A DNA stretch of 64,000 nt from Pseudomonadota bacterium (GTDB lineage: Bacteria > Pseudomonadota > Gammaproteobacteria > Xanthomonadales > Rhodanobacteraceae), in contig JAKAEJ010000001.1 in the NCBI GenBank assembly GCA_021818335.1, positions 45,644 through 109,643 on the forward strand. The letters run 5' to 3'. The position numbers and the translations under genes are program-made. The notes under the pieces are model-generated. The model saw nothing but the letters and a program-made list of their open reading frames with translations. It had not been told where the DNA came from and searched no databases. This document shows positions 1-9,403 of the stretch, piece by piece. Numbering within the stretch: the stretch's first letter is position 1; each line of letters begins with the position of its first letter.

Positions 1-2
1 TG

Positions 3-665
3 ACCCCGCGCACACGTGTCGCATGGCTCGATGCAGCCGCGGGACTGGATGAAAACCTCGCGACTCTGCGCACGACGCCTTATTCGCGCTACCCCGTCTA
101 TCGCGCCAGTGAAAAGGAAATCCTGGGCGTCCTCGAGGTCAAGAGCCTCCTCGAGCCGCTAACGCGCGGGGAAACGCAAATCAATCTGTTTCGGACGCTT
201 GCCAGGCCGCTGTACGTTCCAAGCAGCGCACGCGCGCTGGATCTGCTGGAACAATTCCGGGACGCCCCGACGCCACTGGCCCTGGTGGTGGACGAGTACG
301 GCGACATCGAAGGCCTCGTCACCTTCAACAACCTGCTCGAAGCAGTCGTCGGACGACCGGTACCTGGAGCCGGCGATACGGCTGACAAGGCCGATGTCGT
401 GCGTCGCGCCGATGGTAGCTTCAGCCTGGACGGCGCGCTGTCCATTGAGGATCTCCGCGACTTGCTTGGCGAGGTTCAACTCCCGGAGGAACCTGACCTT
501 GAGTACCACACCGTCGCCGGATTGATCATCGCGCGACTCGGACGCATTCCGGCTCTGGGCGAAATCGTTGAGTGGCAGGGCTTGCGCTTCGAGGTCCTCG
601 ATCTTGATGGTGCGAGGATCGACCGGGTGTTGCTGAGCCTGCGACCCCAGGATCCTGGGTCATGA
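3..665 (+). CDS. CBS-domain / CorC-HlyC family membrane-associated protein, 5' truncated by window edge
   Basis: The reading frame is open from the left edge, so the N-terminal part (normally a DUF21 membrane domain) lies outside. The visible ~220 residues show a CBS region (YSRYPVYR, then ILGVLEV, then LALVVDEYGDIEGLVT, the hallmark of the second CBS motif) and a C-terminal CorC_HlyC transporter-associated domain (DGSFSLDGALSIEDLRDLL, ending ARIDRVLLSL). Proteins of this family are linked to Mg/Co efflux or to a hemolysin-like annotation; the substrate cannot be told here. The stop overlaps the start of the next gene (ATGA), implying translational coupling. Family confidence is high, function moderate. 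Confidence 0.88.
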   Translation, partial: TPRTRVAWLDAAAGLDENLATLRTTPYSRYPVYRASEKEILGVLEVKSLLEPLTRGETQINLFRTLARPLYVPSSARALDLLEQFRDAPTPLALVVDEYGDIEGLVTFNNLLEAVVGRPVPGAGDTADKADVVRRADGSFSLDGALSIEDLRDLLGEVQLPEEPDLEYHTVAGLIIARLGRIPALGEIVEWQGLRFEVLDLDGARIDRVLLSLRPQDPGS

Positions 666-1267
666 GCCCGGGCGTCCATGCGGCACGTACCAGCTCGCTG
701 CTCCAGGCGGCGCTGGCTGAACAAACCGGATCGCACATCCGGCTGGGCGACTTGGTCACGCCACTGCATGAACGTGGGTTCGGATTCCTTCTGCTGATCC
801 TCGCACTGCCCAACTTCGTGCCAGTACCCATCGGCATTGGCGGGCCCATGGGCGTGCTCGTGGCGTTGGTCGGCGCTCAGATGCTGATTGGCCTGACGCA
901 ACCCTGGCTGCCGACGCGACTTGCCGACGTCCGCATCGCCCATGCCACCGCTGAGAAAGTCCTTGGATTCGGCCTGCCGTTGCTGACGCGGCTGGAGAAA
1001 CTGGCACGACCGCGGCTCGAGGTCCTGACCTACCGACCGGCCAGCCTCATCACGGGGCTCCTTCTCCTGATCGTCGGAGGTTTGCTGGCGCTGCCTATTC
1101 CTTTCACGAACTGGCCTATCGGCTTCCTGTTGCTTGTCTGCGCAATCGCCCTGATGGAACGAGACGGTGCACTGCTGCTGGCAGCATGGCTGGGATCCCT
1201 CGCAGGCGTCGGCGCATTCGCCAGCCTGGGCGGTGCCCTCTGGCATTACATCCGACAAGCGTTCTGA
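662..1267 (+). CDS. ExoD-like exopolysaccharide-synthesis family membrane protein
   Basis: The 201-residue protein begins within the stop of the CBS/CorC gene (ATGA overlap). Its pattern fits the ExoD family: an N-terminal cytosolic stretch (residues ~10-35, GSHIRLGDLVTPLHERGFG), then several hydrophobic segments (about 38-56, 62-78, 122-142, 146-163, 170-190) and the family-typical LPNFVPVPIGIGGPMG loop. ExoD was named from rhizobial exopolysaccharide mutants, but its molecular role is unknown. Coupling to a CBS/CorC gene suggests a shared membrane function; that is inference. Confidence 0.85.
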   Translation: MSPGVHAARTSSLLQAALAEQTGSHIRLGDLVTPLHERGFGFLLLILALPNFVPVPIGIGGPMGVLVALVGAQMLIGLTQPWLPTRLADVRIAHATAEKVLGFGLPLLTRLEKLARPRLEVLTYRPASLITGLLLLIVGGLLALPIPFTNWPIGFLLLVCAIALMERDGALLLAAWLGSLAGVGAFASLGGALWHYIRQAF

Positions 1268-1271
1268 CCAC

Positions 1272-1583
1272 TCAACTGAAGAGTTGCAGCAGGGCCCAAG
1301 ACAGGCCAAGCACGATGTATCCGGCCAGCAACCAGAAATTCCGATCCAGATAGGGCTCCCCGGTTTCCCGGACCAGTGGACCGCAGTGCGCAGCAAACCA
1401 GTCCGGGACGATGAGCATCGCCATGCCAGCTGCCGGCATCACCAGCACCATGACGAATTCCCGAGCCAGCAGCAAGACGCCTGCGCCAGGCGGCATCCAG
1501 AGCATGGGGAACCACTGCCTGAGGTGCAGAATGACCCACGGCCAGTAGATCAGGGCACCGATACCGAGCATCCTCGATCCCAT
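1272..1583 (-). CDS. small hypothetical membrane protein (103 aa)
   Basis: A 103-residue hydrophobic protein with about three membrane segments (around residues 5-22, 33-60 and 82-101). It starts immediately upstream of trmJ's 3' side in the opposite order of transcription: trmJ (minus) is read first, and this gene starts 3 bases after its stop, so the two are probably cotranscribed. I recognise no catalytic motif. It converges with the ExoD-like gene, leaving only 4 bases between stops. Confidence 0.72.
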   Translation of the reverse strand: MGSRMLGIGALIYWPWVILHLRQWFPMLWMPPGAGVLLLAREFVMVLVMPAAGMAMLIVPDWFAAHCGPLVRETGEPYLDRNFWLLAGYIVLGLSWALLQLFS

Positions 1584-1586
1584 CGT

Positions 1587-2351
1587 TCAATCCCTTTCGG
1601 CTGCACGGGCCAGCCGTGCCATCCGCTCGGCATCGGAAAGGACGCCATGCAGGATGCGCAGTTCTCGGACGCTGGGTTGCGCCCGCAGGAAAAGCCTGCG
1701 CAGGCGTCGCTCGATCGTGAAGGGTGCTCGCCCCTTGTGAAAATCAATGGCCACGAGCGCCTGCCAGAGGTGATTGAAAAACGATTCCAGGTCGGCCAGC
1801 TTCGCTGGTAGATCCGCATTGTCGATGCCGGGCAATGGCGGGGCATCCGAGGGTGCCAGTGCGGACATGCGCAACTCGTACGCCATGACTTGCACGGCTT
1901 GGGCGAGATTGAGGGAGCTGAAGTCATCCACGCTGGGGATGCGCACCATGGCCTGGCACCGAGCCAGTTCGTCATTATCCAGGCCTGTACGCTCGTTGCC
2001 GAACAACAGCGCAACTTGACCTCCGGACGCGGCATGCGCGTTGGCGCGGGCCGCTGCCGTACGGGGATCGTGTTCCTCCATAACCACACCCCGGCGACGC
2101 GCGCTCAGTCCTAACGCCAAGGTGCATCCCGCGAGAGCAGTGTCGAGATCCGCATGAACAGCCGCCGTCTCGAGCAGCGCATCGGCCCCTGCGGCCAGCG
2201 CCGTGGCGTCTGCGTCAGGGAAATGACGTGGCGATACCAGCGACATTCGAGTCAGGCCCATCGTCCGCAGCGCCCGCGCCGCGGCCCCAATGTTCCCTGG
2301 ATGCTGTGGACGCACCAGGACACACAGCACATTTGCCTGCACGTTGCTCAT
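1587..2351 (-). CDS. trmJ: tRNA (cytidine/uridine-2'-O-)-methyltransferase TrmJ
   Basis: A SPOUT-class methyltransferase that 2'-O-methylates position 32 of tRNA using S-adenosylmethionine. The N-terminal SPOUT motif ([23 protein letters not shown]), the knot motifs [16 protein letters not shown] and [16 protein letters not shown], and a helical C-terminal extension ending in [24 protein letters not shown] are all in the order seen in TrmJ. I place the start at 2351 (MSNVQAN); the frame is open further upstream but that stretch is antisense to suhB. Length 254 residues is normal. It is divergent from suhB with 90 bp between starts, the same trmJ/suhB pairing as in E. coli relatives. Confidence 0.95.
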   Translation of the reverse strand: MSNVQANVLCVLVRPQHPGNIGAAARALRTMGLTRMSLVSPRHFPDADATALAAGADALLETAAVHADLDTALAGCTLALGLSARRRGVVMEEHDPRTAAARANAHAASGGQVALLFGNERTGLDNDELARCQAMVRIPSVDDFSSLNLAQAVQVMAYELRMSALAPSDAPPLPGIDNADLPAKLADLESFFNHLWQALVAIDFHKGRAPFTIERRLRRLFLRAQPSVRELRILHGVLSDAERMARLARAAERD

Positions 2352-2441
2352 GACCCGATCGCCGCGCGCACGTGCCGTCGCTGGCATAATGCCCGGGCTG
2401 CACCCGCTGCGACCCCGCTCTTTACAGTTTCCAATCTGCCC

Positions 2442-3245
2442 ATGCCCAGACCCGCCATCACGGTTGCGGTACGCGCCGCACGCGCCGCCGGCAACGTCAT
2501 CCTGCGCTACCAGAATCGCGTCGAGGGCCTTGCCATCGTCGAGAAGCAGCGCATGGATTTCGCCAGCGAAGTTGATCGACTCGCCGAAGCTGAAATCATA
2601 CGCGAGGTCCACCGCTCCTATCCCGACCATGGCATCCTCGCCGAGGAATCCGGGCAGATTGGCAAGGGTCGGTCCACGTGGGTCATTGACCCGTTGGATG
2701 GCACTCACAACTACCTGCGGGGCATCCCGCACTGCTGTGTGTCCATTGCGCTCGTCGAACGAGGCGAGCCAACCCATGGCGTCATATTCGATCCCTTTCG
2801 CAATGAATTGTTCACCGCGAGCAAGGGTGATGGCGCCTTTCTCAACGACCGCAGGATGCGCGTCAGCAAGCGTGATGGACTCGAAGGCGCGATGATTGCC
2901 ACTGGTTTTCCCTACCGCCAGCGCCCCCATCTCGACGTGCAATTAGGCATGGTGCGCGCGCTCCTTGCCGAAGCCGAAGACTTGCGTCGCAGCGGCTCAG
3001 CAGCGTTGGATCTCGCCTACGTGGCGAGCGGGCGTTTCGACGGCTACTTTGAAATCGGTCTCAAACCATGGGATCTGGCGGCTGGATGCCTCCTGGTTCG
3101 GGAGGCCGGTGGCCGCTACAGCGACTTCGCGGGCCGCGAGGGCCTGCCCGCGAGCGGCAATATCGTGGCAGGCAACCTCGCAGTGACCAAAGGCATGCTG
3201 GCGGCCATCAGACCGCTTGCGCCACCCTCGCTTCTACAGGCCTGA
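2442..3245 (+). CDS. suhB: inositol-1-monophosphatase family protein SuhB
   Basis: A 267-residue Mg-dependent phosphatase of the inositol monophosphatase family. It carries the metal-binding motifs HGILAEESG (about residue 65-73), [13 protein letters not shown] (about 80-92) and the C-terminal [15 protein letters not shown]. SuhB also acts with the Nus factors in rRNA antitermination in E. coli; whether that holds here is inferred only from orthology. The start at 2442 gives [18 protein letters not shown], matching the family length exactly. Confidence 0.95.
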   Translation: MPRPAITVAVRAARAAGNVILRYQNRVEGLAIVEKQRMDFASEVDRLAEAEIIREVHRSYPDHGILAEESGQIGKGRSTWVIDPLDGTHNYLRGIPHCCVSIALVERGEPTHGVIFDPFRNELFTASKGDGAFLNDRRMRVSKRDGLEGAMIATGFPYRQRPHLDVQLGMVRALLAEAEDLRRSGSAALDLAYVASGRFDGYFEIGLKPWDLAAGCLLVREAGGRYSDFAGREGLPASGNIVAGNLAVTKGMLAAIRPLAPPSLLQA

Positions 3246-3321
3246 AGTCGCCGATCACGCGTCATCCCCTGCTCGCCCGTTCTATCGCCGCGCAGCGAAC
3301 GGCATCCGCTAGCGCATTGCC

Positions 3322-3744
3322 TTACATGTCATGTTTCGCCAACGTGTATCCGCGCTGCTGGTAGGTGCGCCAGCGGGTGCGTGAGCCAGCACGTGCGTCG
3401 GCCTCGGCAGGGACAACTTCCAGAAGTCGGGCGCAATCGCGATCACACGCGTCCTCGCGCAAATTCACCACCGCTTCGCGATCAGGTGTCTCAACGCCGG
3501 GGGGCACGATCAGCACCGCCGTGTCATCGTCGTCGGTGTCGCCGGCAATCTGGTGGGGAATGAAAGCGTCGTCATCGAAGCTCCACAGAAGCTCGTCGAG
3601 GGCTTCGGCCTCGGCAACATCACGCACGAGGACCAGGACCCGCAGGCCCCTCGCGTGGGCGCGCCTAACCAGCTCGCAAACGAGCAATAATGGCTGCGCA
3701 CGAAAGCGCGGCTTTTCGATGAGATAGAAGTCTGCCTGAGGCAT
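3322..3744 (-). CDS. holC: DNA polymerase III subunit chi
   Basis: A 140-residue protein with the HolC signature: an N-terminal ADFYLIEKPRF strand, ARGLRVLVLVRD, then LDELLWSFDDDAFIPHQIAG. Chi links the clamp-loader (via psi) to single-stranded DNA-binding protein at the fork. In most gammaproteobacteria holC sits directly downstream of pepA and upstream of valS; here pepA is about 55 kb away and no valS is present. The C-terminal ~30 residues extend beyond the usual core. Confidence 0.92.
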   Translation of the reverse strand: MPQADFYLIEKPRFRAQPLLLVCELVRRAHARGLRVLVLVRDVAEAEALDELLWSFDDDAFIPHQIAGDTDDDDTAVLIVPPGVETPDREAVVNLREDACDRDCARLLEVVPAEADARAGSRTRWRTYQQRGYTLAKHDM

Positions 3745-3803
3745 GACTGAAGGTTAACCGCGCGCGACGCGCGGGTCACCATACGGCACGCGACGACGAA
3801 GGC

Positions 3804-5126
3804 TCACCGCGTGGATTCACGTTGGGCATCGGGTAACAGGATGCGAACGCACAAGCCAGCGCCTTCCCAATTCGCCAGACTGATGCGCCCGCCATGCGCC
3901 TCGACGATTTCTCGCGCCAGGGCGAGACCCAGTCCGCTGCCACTGCGCTTGGTCGAATAGAAGGGCATCAATGCCTGCGCTAGAACCGCCTCGCTCATCC
4001 CGCTTCCGCGGTCTCGGATTTCAATTCGCCACAGCGAGTCAATCAATTGGACCTCGAGTTCCACCGCAGCTTCCGGACCACCGGCTTCGTGGGCGTTCTT
4101 CACCAGGTTCAGAAGCGCCTGCTCCATCTGCGCTGGGTCAACGGAAACGGACGCGTCCGGAATCGGGTACGGCAAGCGGAAGGAAGCGTGTGCCGCCAGA
4201 GCATCGATCAGGGCTGACCATTTCACGGCCTCGCGGCGCGGAGCGGGAAGTTTCGCGATTTGCGCATAGTCAGCAATGAAGCGGTGCAAATGCTGTGCTC
4301 GCTCGCCGATGCGGGCAAATACGTCCGGCAATGACGCGACCTGTCCGCGGCGTGCCATTTCAGCCCCGGGATGCGCCAAAGACGTGATCGGAGCCAACGA
4401 ATTGTTGAGCTCGTGGCTGATGACGCGGATAACTTTCTTCCACACCGCCACTTCAGCGCGCGCCAGCTCGCGCGTCATCCGCCGCAGCAAATAGAGGCGG
4501 TGCGGGACGCCCTGAAGTCTGAAACCGCGCTGCGCCAGGTGGTATCGCTCCTCCATGCCGTCGATCTCAAGCATGAAAAGACCGTCATCTCCGGCTGCCA
4601 GCGCGTTCCGCAGCGGTGCGGGAAGTCCCTCAAGCAGCACCATGAACGACTCACCTGCCAGACCGCGGCCACCACCAAGCAACCGACGGGCAGCCAGATT
4701 GCACAGTGCGATGCGGTCATGACCGTCCACCAGCCATAGCGCCACGGGCGTGTGTTGCAACACCGTGTCCAGAAGTAACTCGCGCTGCGCCAGATGCTGA
4801 TTGCGGGTACGCAACGCCATGCCGAGTGCATTGTGTGCTTCGATCAGCGCTCCCATTTCGTCGCGCCTGCGCAAGGCAATGCCGAAGCTGAAGTCCCCGT
4901 CCCAATAGCTGGCGATTGCGCTGTCCAGCGCACGCAAGAGACGCCGGTTAGGCTGCATCAGCGAACTTGCGATCCAGAGAAGCAGCGGCAACAAAACCAT
5001 CGCCGCTACGGCCACGGCCCAAGGCGGTGCAAGCAGCGATTCGAGCATGACAACCATTGCTGCGCCGGCCAGCGAGGAAAGCCACAACAACAGAGCAAGC
5101 TTGCCTGCGAGCGAAAATACGCGCAT
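3804..5126 (-). CDS. NtrY-like sensor histidine kinase
   Basis: A 440-residue membrane kinase. Two hydrophobic segments (about 8-30 and 34-56) precede a HAMP-like linker, a PAS-like region (about 120-215), an H box with VISHELNNSLAPITSL (phospho-accepting His), an N box NLVKNAHEAGG, and ATP-lid G boxes DRGSGM and SGSGLGLALAREI. It overlaps the sigma-54 regulator gene by TGATG, so the two form a two-component pair. With only a tiny periplasmic loop, the signal is probably membrane-borne or cytosolic (inference). Its partner gene carries a nonsense codon, so this kinase may lack its intact cognate. Confidence 0.93.
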   Translation of the reverse strand: MRVFSLAGKLALLLWLSSLAGAAMVVMLESLLAPPWAVAVAAMVLLPLLLWIASSLMQPNRRLLRALDSAIASYWDGDFSFGIALRRRDEMGALIEAHNALGMALRTRNQHLAQRELLLDTVLQHTPVALWLVDGHDRIALCNLAARRLLGGGRGLAGESFMVLLEGLPAPLRNALAAGDDGLFMLEIDGMEERYHLAQRGFRLQGVPHRLYLLRRMTRELARAEVAVWKKVIRVISHELNNSLAPITSLAHPGAEMARRGQVASLPDVFARIGERAQHLHRFIADYAQIAKLPAPRREAVKWSALIDALAAHASFRLPYPIPDASVSVDPAQMEQALLNLVKNAHEAGGPEAAVELEVQLIDSLWRIEIRDRGSGMSEAVLAQALMPFYSTKRSGSGLGLALAREIVEAHGGRISLANWEGAGLCVRILLPDAQRESTR

Positions 5127-6469
5127 CAGCCGGGAGTCATCCGGTAATGCTGCATCCGCCTATAGAGCGCCTGCCGCGAGAGGCCAAGCCGTTGCGCGGC
5201 CCGCGCGATGACGCCGCCGCTCAGACGCAACGCTTCCTCGATCGCCGCCCGGCCTGGCTCTTCGAGATCGCGCGCGCCTTGGGCTCGTTCTGCCAGCACA
5301 GGCAGCGCGAGATCCGTGGCTCGCACGAGCCCATCGCGGCACAGAAGACGCGCCCGCTCGAGGACATTGCGCAACTCGCGCACGTTCCCTGACCAGCGAT
5401 GCGCCAACAGTGCGTCGCGGGCTTCATCGTCAAGCGCGCAAGCGCCTCCGAGAAAGTGTTCGGCCAGCGGCAGCACATCGTCGTGGCGGGCCGAAAGAGG
5501 CGGCAAGGAAATTTCTATGACGTTCAGTCGATAGTACAGATCTTCGCGGAATTGCCCTGCCCGGGCCATCGCACGCAGGTCGGCATTCGTCGCGCTGATG
5601 ATGCGTACGCGCGCGCAGCGCGTACGACCTGACCCCAGGCGCTCGTATTGCCCGGACTCGAGCACCCGCAGCAACTTGGCCTGGCTGGAGGGCGGCAGGT
5701 TGCCTATTTCGTCGAGAAAGAGCGTCCCCCCGTCTGCTTGCTCAAAACGGCCCTCACGGGCACGAGTGATACCCGTATATGCGCCTGCCTCTGCACCAAA
5801 CAACTCGGCTTCAATCAGGCTTTCCGGTAGTGCTCCGCAGTTGACGGCTACCATGGGACCGCCGCGTACGGCTGAATTGGCGTGGACGATGTCGGCGATT
5901 CGCTCCTTCCCGGAGCCGTTGGGACCCGTAAGCAGGATCGGTACGGCACTGGGCGCAACCTGGCAGACCAGCTCCAGAACCTGCAGCATTGCATCGGAAG
6001 CGAACACCAGACCACGGAGATCGCAGTGGGCTTCAAGCCTCTCGCGACGATCCCTGCGCATGCGCCGATGCTCTTCAAGTGCACGGTTGGCATCTGCAAG
6101 TTCGAGCAGGTTCTCAACCGTCGCCAACAGACGCGTGTCGTCCCATGGCTTGGAGAGGTAATCGGCAGCACCGGCATTGATCAGTCTGACGGCCGCATCC
6201 AGGCGGGTCCAGCCCGTCAGCAGGATCACCGGCAAATCGGGACGCCCGACGCGCAAAGCGTGGAATAGTGCCTAGCCCTCTGATCCAGATGTGGTGTCCC
6301 CGCTGAAATTCATGTCGGCGATGACAAGATCCACCGCTTCCTCGCGGAGCCGATTGAGCCCCGCCTCGGGTGTCGGCGCGCCCAGTGTCCGGATTTCGTG
6401 CAGGGCGAACAGCGTGGTTAGCGCGTCAATCACGGCCGCATTGTCGTCAACGACGAGAACTGTGCGCAT
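5126..6469 (-). pseudogene. sigma-54-dependent NtrC-family response regulator, interrupted by in-frame amber codon
   Basis: Read through, the gene encodes about 447 residues: receiver (1-120; acidic D8-D9, phospho-acceptor D52), an AAA+ sigma-54 activator domain (Walker A GPNGSGKE, Walker B TLFLDEIG, sensor motif RLNVIEI) and a Fis-type C-terminal helix-turn-helix (ARAAQRLGLSRQALYRRM). Codon 66 is TAG (forward-strand cta at 6272-6274). The frame before and after is the same and the surrounding residues (SGSEG*ALFHALRVGRPDLPVILLTGW) fit a continuous receiver, so this is a nonsense change, not a shift. A TTG at 6256 could give an N-truncated protein. The sigma-54 contact loop reads GAYTGI instead of GAFTGA. 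The start at 6469 matches MRTVLVVDDN. Confidence 0.88.
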
Positions 6470-6479
6470 CACGCGATGC

Positions 6480-7148
6480 CTAGGGATGGGCGCGCACGGT
6501 GGACAAGAGGGCGAAGGCACCACCCCATGCGATCTGCGCACCGATGCAAAGAAGTATGAACGAGATCAGTTGCTGCACGCCATTGAACGCACTTCGCGGG
6601 AGCATGCGCCCCAACTTCGGGGCGTACCGATAGCACACGTACACCAGCGCGGCTAGCAACGAGGCGCCCAGCAGGATGCCGACGTGCGCCAGCAGCGTGG
6701 CCTGAATACTGTGCCGCGTGGCCTGTGCTGAAAGCGTCAGCACCACAACGATGGTGCCGGGCCCGACGGTCAGGGGAAAGGTAAACGGGTAGAACGCACG
6801 CTCGAGTACCGCCTCTTCGTCGCTCGCACCGGGCGTAGGGGCCGCCTCCTTGCCTCCGGAACTCAGCATTTTCCACCCCATTGCCGCGAGGGTCAGCCCA
6901 CCCCCCACCTGCACAACCGGGAGTGAAATCCCGAAGAACCGCAGGATCCCCTGGCCGAGCAGTTCAGTGACCAGGATGAATACCAGCATCATCACCGTGA
7001 CCCGCAGCGCCAGGCGCCTGAAAACCGGCTCGGGTGCCTCGCCCACCATACCCAGGATGATCAGGGCGGTGCCGACAGGATTGATGACCGGCAGCAATGC
7101 CGCGAATGCGAGCGGCAGCGTATCCAGTTCGTGCAGAATGTGCTCCAT
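6480..7148 (-). CDS. MarC family integral membrane protein
   Basis: A 222-residue protein with six predicted membrane helices and MarC features: PVINPVGTALIIL in the first helix region and FPLTVGPGTIVVVLTL in the fourth. The family was once tied to multiple antibiotic resistance, but its function is unproven. The start (MEHILHEL, ATG at 7148) overlaps the stop of the MAPEG gene as TGATG, so it is cotranscribed with it. Confidence 0.9.
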   Translation of the reverse strand: MEHILHELDTLPLAFAALLPVINPVGTALIILGMVGEAPEPVFRRLALRVTVMMLVFILVTELLGQGILRFFGISLPVVQVGGGLTLAAMGWKMLSSGGKEAAPTPGASDEEAVLERAFYPFTFPLTVGPGTIVVVLTLSAQATRHSIQATLLAHVGILLGASLLAALVYVCYRYAPKLGRMLPRSAFNGVQQLISFILLCIGAQIAWGGAFALLSTVRAHP

Positions 7149-7567
7149 CAGCCAGCCGCAGCTCGCGCAAGTTCCGTGAAAACCTGAACCAGCAGCGCCA
7201 CCTGCATGACCATACCGAGCGCGAATGCGGGACCGCGCTTGGCTGCGTCGCGGAGGTAAGACGCCACGTACCAGGCCCGGGCGACCAGCCAGACCGCTCC
7301 AAACATCGCGGCAAGTCGGACATCCCCCAACCACGCCGCGAGTGCGAAAGTGGGCAGGAACATGAGCGCGGCCTCCTGTGTATTGGCCTGCACCCGGAAA
7401 GCACGATCGAACGCCGGATGACCGCCGGTAGCGGGTGCGCGGATGCCGTACTTTCCGCGCGCTCGCGCGACGACGACGGCCGTCACCAGCAGAAGGACGA
7501 CGGTGAGTGCAACGATCAAGGCTGCCAGCAGCATGGTGGCCATTCCCCATTGGTTGGCGATCAGCAT
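7148..7567 (-). CDS. MAPEG family membrane protein
   Basis: A 139-residue protein with about four membrane helices. It contains the MAPEG core RVQANTQEAALMFLPTFALAA (Arg, Asn and Glu of the glutathione-binding motif) followed by ARAWYVASYLRD. Eukaryotic members are glutathione-dependent transferases/peroxidases; bacterial members are mostly uncharacterised. It is the first gene of a two-gene unit with the MarC protein. Confidence 0.9.
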   Translation of the reverse strand: MLIANQWGMATMLLAALIVALTVVLLLVTAVVVARARGKYGIRAPATGGHPAFDRAFRVQANTQEAALMFLPTFALAAWLGDVRLAAMFGAVWLVARAWYVASYLRDAAKRGPAFALGMVMQVALLVQVFTELARAAAG

Positions 7568-7690
7568 AACCGGCTTGCGGTCGGGTGCATGCTGGTTGGC
7601 CAGGGAACGTCCAATTGGAACCGCGAAGCGAAGGTGCGGTCTGAATCCTTATCCACGGACTCCGGCGACCCGGCCATCGGGAGTAAACAC

Positions 7691-7909
7691 ATGTTCGGTA
7701 TGACGACCGCGGCATTGCTATGGGGTACGGTATTCGGCGCGATTGGCACAGGCTACTTCGTCTACGGCAAGCGGCAGGGCGAAGCACTGTGGCTGATCAG
7801 CGGCCTGCTTCTCGGGGGCGCCATGTTCTTCGTCTACAGCTCAGGTTGGGTCATCGTCGTGGGCCTGCTGCTGACGCTGCTGCCGTGGATCTGGCGGCGT
7901 TTCACCTGA
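7691..7909 (+). CDS. small hypothetical membrane protein (72 aa)
   Basis: A 72-residue protein starting MFGMTTAALLWG. Two hydrophobic segments (about 5-24 and 32-66) flank the short polar loop VYGKRQGEA, and the tail is a basic IWRRFT. The layout resembles small, widespread 'amino acid transport'-like proteins of this bacterial group, but no function is assigned. It stands alone on the plus strand between two minus-strand units. Confidence 0.75.
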   Translation: MFGMTTAALLWGTVFGAIGTGYFVYGKRQGEALWLISGLLLGGAMFFVYSSGWVIVVGLLLTLLPWIWRRFT

Positions 7910-7933
7910 TCCATCCGCGCTTGCCTCCGACGT

Positions 7934-9367
7934 TCAGGCCGCGTGGCGCAGTGTCGCGCGCAGCGCATCCAGCCACCGCACGACGCGCGCGACCAGATGC
8001 GCATCGAGCACGTCACCGGGCTGCGGCATGACACAGGCGATCGCCCTGCCCGTGCAGCGGGTCAGATCGTGGGTCATGTCGGGGAACTGCGCCAGCGTCG
8101 CCTGCGGCGCAGCGCGTGCGAGGCGCTGGCCATTGCCCGGCAACACCTGTACATCCTTGCCGCCCTGCGTGATCAGCATGGGCACATGTATGGCGCGCGC
8201 GAGTTGCGCCGGGTCGACGTCGATTTCGCTGCGCAGCAGAGCCGCGGCGGGGGCAAACAGCCGCGCGAACGGATTGCGCGCCAGCGCGCCGCTCAGGCTC
8301 AGGCTGACGCCATGACTGTGCCGAATGGCGGCCAGCGTCGCGGCGATCTGCGCGCGTTCCCGCGCGATCTGCGCGGGGCTCGCGCCGCGCAACCTGGCTT
8401 CGGCGATGGCCTGGCCTGCGATGATCCGCGCCAAGGGCTTGCCCGGACCTTCCAGCGAAATCACGCCGGCGATCTTCAAGCCAGGCGCTGCGGCCAGCGC
8501 GATCAAACCGCCTTCGGAATGGCCCGCGAGGACGATTTCGTGCGGATCGATCGCTGGCTGCCGTGCCAGCCAAGTCACCAGGTCGCGCGTGTTCTGCACA
8601 TAAGTCGCCAGCGTCACGTCGTTGCCATTGCCGGTGCTCGGCGCCAGGCCCAGCTTGTTGTAGCGCAATACGGCGTAGTCCTTGCACGTCAGGTCGTAGG
8701 CTAGTTGCTGATACATGGAGTTGCCCAGCGCGCCAGGCGCATTGCCGTTTTCGTCGACCGGCCCGGAACCCGGCAACAGCAGCACCGCCGCAAACGGACC
8801 GGCCCCGTCGCGCGGCAATGTGAGCGTGCCGCGCAACACCGCGCCGGTCGAATCCACCGCGACCGGCTGCGCACGCAGGCATGCTGCCTGCCGCGCCAGA
8901 CGCGCGGCCACGGCGCCGGCGGGCTGCAGTGCTGTCCGGCTCAGCGCCACTGGCACGATGTGCAATCCGGCCAAGTCGCCGCGCGCGTCGTAGCTGAACA
9001 GCAGGCCCAGCGTGGCGTGGCTGAAGCGCAGCGGCACCAGCACGTTGTGATACGGCGCTGGCGCCGATGCCGCGACGGCCGCGCCGTGGCCCTGATACGC
9101 GCCATTCTGCTGCTTCAACTGTTGCCACAGCTGATGCAGTTTTTCGGGCGGCAAACCCTGACGCATGGCCGCAGTGAAGCCATGCGTCGCCGCAACCCAG
9201 CGATCGGCTGCCAGCGCCGTGAGCATGGCCAGCGCCACTTGCGCATCGGGCACTGCGCGCGCCGTCGCGATCGCGACTGCCACTGGTTGCGCAACAGGCG
9301 CGGGCGCGTCGACGATCAGCGCCCATGCCAGCGACAGGCCAATTATCAGAGTGCGGTGCGGTTTCAT
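7934..9367 (-). CDS. secreted alpha/beta hydrolase with DUF3887-like N-terminal domain
   Basis: A 477-residue protein with an N-terminal signal sequence (TLIIGLSLAWALIVDAPAPVA). Residues ~40-165 resemble the DUF3887 fold that often precedes serine hydrolases. The hydrolase part shows LLLPGSGPVDENGN (oxyanion region), the nucleophile elbow GHSEGG, an acid near GGKDVQV and a catalytic His in DMTHDL. I chose ATG 9367 over GTG 9370 because AAGGAGG sits 6 bases before the ATG. A stop-rich but tight layout places it last in the operon that begins with the SPFH gene. Substrate unknown; an esterase or peptidase role is plausible. Codon bias is strongly alanine-rich compared with neighbours. Confidence 0.85.
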   Translation of the reverse strand: MKPHRTLIIGLSLAWALIVDAPAPVAQPVAVAIATARAVPDAQVALAMLTALAADRWVAATHGFTAAMRQGLPPEKLHQLWQQLKQQNGAYQGHGAAVAASAPAPYHNVLVPLRFSHATLGLLFSYDARGDLAGLHIVPVALSRTALQPAGAVAARLARQAACLRAQPVAVDSTGAVLRGTLTLPRDGAGPFAAVLLLPGSGPVDENGNAPGALGNSMYQQLAYDLTCKDYAVLRYNKLGLAPSTGNGNDVTLATYVQNTRDLVTWLARQPAIDPHEIVLAGHSEGGLIALAAAPGLKIAGVISLEGPGKPLARIIAGQAIAEARLRGASPAQIARERAQIAATLAAIRHSHGVSLSLSGALARNPFARLFAPAAALLRSEIDVDPAQLARAIHVPMLITQGGKDVQVLPGNGQRLARAAPQATLAQFPDMTHDLTRCTGRAIACVMPQPGDVLDAHLVARVVRWLDALRATLRHAA

Positions 9368-9403
9368 CACCTACCTCCTTGCAGGTTTGCCGAATTGCGC
9401 AAC

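Noticed and set aside
476..1396. Long minus-strand open frame over the CBS/CorC and ExoD-like genes
   Set aside because: It is antisense to two genes with clear families, has a Gln/Arg/His-rich composition typical of shadow frames, and no start context.
8013..9326. 437-codon minus-strand frame inside the hydrolase gene
   Set aside because: It is a Gly/Ala/Arg-rich alternative frame of the alpha/beta hydrolase, which carries signal peptide, nucleophile elbow and SD.
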